Shown piece by piece: positions 5,108 through 6,097 of a DNA stretch of 6,097 nt. How positions within the stretch are numbered: the first letter of the stretch is position 1; every line of letters begins with the position of its first letter. The position numbers and the translations under genes are program-made. The stretch spans positions 1-6,097 of the forward strand of contig JBFYSV010000139.1 in the NCBI GenBank assembly GCA_041301185.1, read 5' to 3'. The notes under the pieces were generated by a model that was given only the letters and a program-made list of their open reading frames with translations, was not told where the DNA came from and searched no databases. Origin of the DNA: JAQBDA01 sp041301185 (GTDB lineage Bacteria; Chloroflexota; Anaerolineae; Anaerolineales; UBA4823).

Positions 5108-6097
5108 TCATGGGTTGAGCAGGTAGGCGCCTGTTTCACTGCTTTCTGGCGCCCAACCGGTATTCCCTTGATCCAGATTGACCTCCCACCAGTACTGGTT
5201 CTGGACGCACACCGGACCGCCAATGATGGACAAAAAATCGCCTTCCTCCAGGTAATACAGTTCTGCAGATTGATAGCCAGGAGCTTCATAGATGGTCAGG
5301 CTATATCCGCCCACATTCCCCACGCTTGCCTGGTTGCCGATTTGCAGGCGAGAGACTGGCGCCGCGGGACAGGAGACGCCCGAAGAGGTTGGCTGCGTTG
5401 GCATCTCAAATGGTGGTGTGGGTTCGATCCATTGACCTGTTGCCAGGGGTATGGTGGCTGGCGCCCCGGCCGTCATTTGCACGGAGAAGGCAGTCTGGGT
5501 CAGGTAGATGGTTGATTCTTCTCCGCTGGTAGAAGCGTTGTTAGCCCACCCGGCGTACAGGCTGGCGCCGCTACACAACATGGTCAGGCACGATACAACC
5601 AGCCCGCCAATCGAGATCACCCAGCGCAACGGGGAAGGTCGTTGGCGTTTGGATGGTTGAGCCAGCCGCGTTGGTGGTCGGGTGGCTGCCTGTGCTGTGA
5701 TCACCGGCTTTTCCTGTATCTGTTCCCCCGCCATTTCGGGTAACAATTCCATCTCATCCAATGGGGTTTCAAACAATGCCAGGGATGGAATGGGAAAAGC
5801 CGGGTCGTTGAGGGCGGTTTCGATAGCAACCAGGTCGGCTTGCACCCGTGCAACCATTTCGTCGTCTCCGGCGTCCAGGAAGTCCTCACCGGCATCCAGC
5901 ATCAGGCTGGCGGTCTGTGCCAGCAAATGGCGGCGATCATCCAGCGCCAGGCTTTCCAGCGTGGTTACCAACAACTGTGCGCTTTGCAGTTTTTCCAACG
6001 CCTTGTGGCGCAGGTAATCCTGTTCCATAAGGGCATCGTCCAACTGGGCTGCAATGCTCTGCAGGCTATCTGCTAATCCTGAGGTGTGGAGTTCAGG
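5108..6097 (-). CDS. membrane-anchored protein with C-terminal SH3-like domain (N-terminus beyond window)
   Basis: The reading frame is open from the stop at 5108-5110 to the window edge, giving 329 visible residues. A TTG at 6043 or an ATG at 6028 could start it, but helical-looking coding sequence (L-A-D-S-L-Q-S-I-A-A-Q-L) continues upstream, so the true start probably lies outside. From the edge, residues 1 to about 100 are helical and acidic. Next comes a Pro/Gln/Thr-rich linker, then a basic patch S-K-R-Q-R-P-S-P-L-R directly before one membrane segment (about 158-183), suggesting the N-terminus is inside. A Thr/Pro-rich stretch follows, then C-P-A-A-P with a bacterial SH3-like domain (about 245-329) holding P-V-C-V, Y-W-W-E-V and T-G-W-A-P-E. 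SH3b domains of this sort bind cell-wall or other extracellular ligands. Similar architectures are common in Chloroflexota. The specific function is unknown; a catalytic domain upstream cannot be excluded. Confidence 0.72.
   Translation of the reverse strand, partial: PELHTSGLADSLQSIAAQLDDALMEQDYLRHKALEKLQSAQLLVTTLESLALDDRRHLLAQTASLMLDAGEDFLDAGDDEMVARVQADLVAIETALNDPAFPIPSLALFETPLDEMELLPEMAGEQIQEKPVITAQAATRPPTRLAQPSKRQRPSPLRWVISIGGLVVSCLTMLCSGASLYAGWANNASTSGEESTIYLTQTAFSVQMTAGAPATIPLATGQWIEPTPPFEMPTQPTSSGVSCPAAPVSRLQIGNQASVGNVGGYSLTIYEAPGYQSAELYYLEEGDFLSIIGGPVCVQNQYWWEVNLDQGNTGWAPESSETGAYLLNP

Noticed and set aside
6026..6043. TTG 6043 or ATG 6028 as the start of the SH3-domain protein
   Set aside because: The same frame stays open with plausible coding sequence to the window edge and no clear Shine-Dalgarno precedes either codon, so the gene is treated as partial.

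Overview
The window reads as a piece of a moderately GC-rich bacterial chromosome made of an accessory left third and a metabolic or envelope right part. The best guess for the host is a Chloroflexota (Anaerolineae-like) bacterium. That guess rests on the style of the genes: a pyrrolysine-free MttB-family methyltransferase, a single-pass protein with a C-terminal SH3-like domain of the kind common in that phylum, and stacked VapBC-type modules beside an IS5-family element. No rRNA or marker gene is present to prove it.

Left third (1-2052). An IS5-family insertion sequence carries an intact minus-strand transposase (5-808). Its distal end lies outside the window, and its proximal end lies at about 878 or about 940. 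Immediately beyond it, on the plus strand, are two toxin-antitoxin modules in tandem. The first has a complete Phd/YefM-type antitoxin (961-1239) followed, with an ATGA overlap, by only the first ~28 codons of a PIN-domain toxin (1236-1322). The second is complete: a Phd/YefM-type antitoxin (1346-1621) and a VapC-like PIN ribonuclease (1618-2052), overlapping by GTGA. It has a perfect TATAAT box inside a CCACAT-N8-ATGTGG dyad, which is a good candidate for an autoregulatory operator. The stop codon of the broken toxin falls inside that TATAAT box, so the 5' piece of the first toxin appears to have been joined directly to the promoter region of the second operon.

Right part (2154-6097), all on the minus strand and therefore convergent with the toxin-antitoxin genes. 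Read in transcription order, it begins with a protein whose reading frame runs off the right edge of the window. This protein has a helical cytoplasmic N-terminal part, one membrane segment and an extracytoplasmic SH3-like domain (5108-6097). After an 86-bp gap comes an MttB/trimethylamine-methyltransferase-family protein with no internal amber codon (3543-5021). It is followed 21 bp later by an MFS transporter of the GPH (MelB-like) type (2154-3521). The last two look like a two-gene operon for uptake and corrinoid-dependent demethylation of a small methylated compound, but no corrinoid protein or reductive activator lies in the window and the substrate cannot be read from the sequence.

The 101-bp convergent gap (2053-2153) shows no clear terminator. 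No RNA genes, CRISPR arrays or origins were seen. The observations most worth following are the fused, half-deleted toxin-antitoxin pair and the MttB plus GPH transporter pairing.
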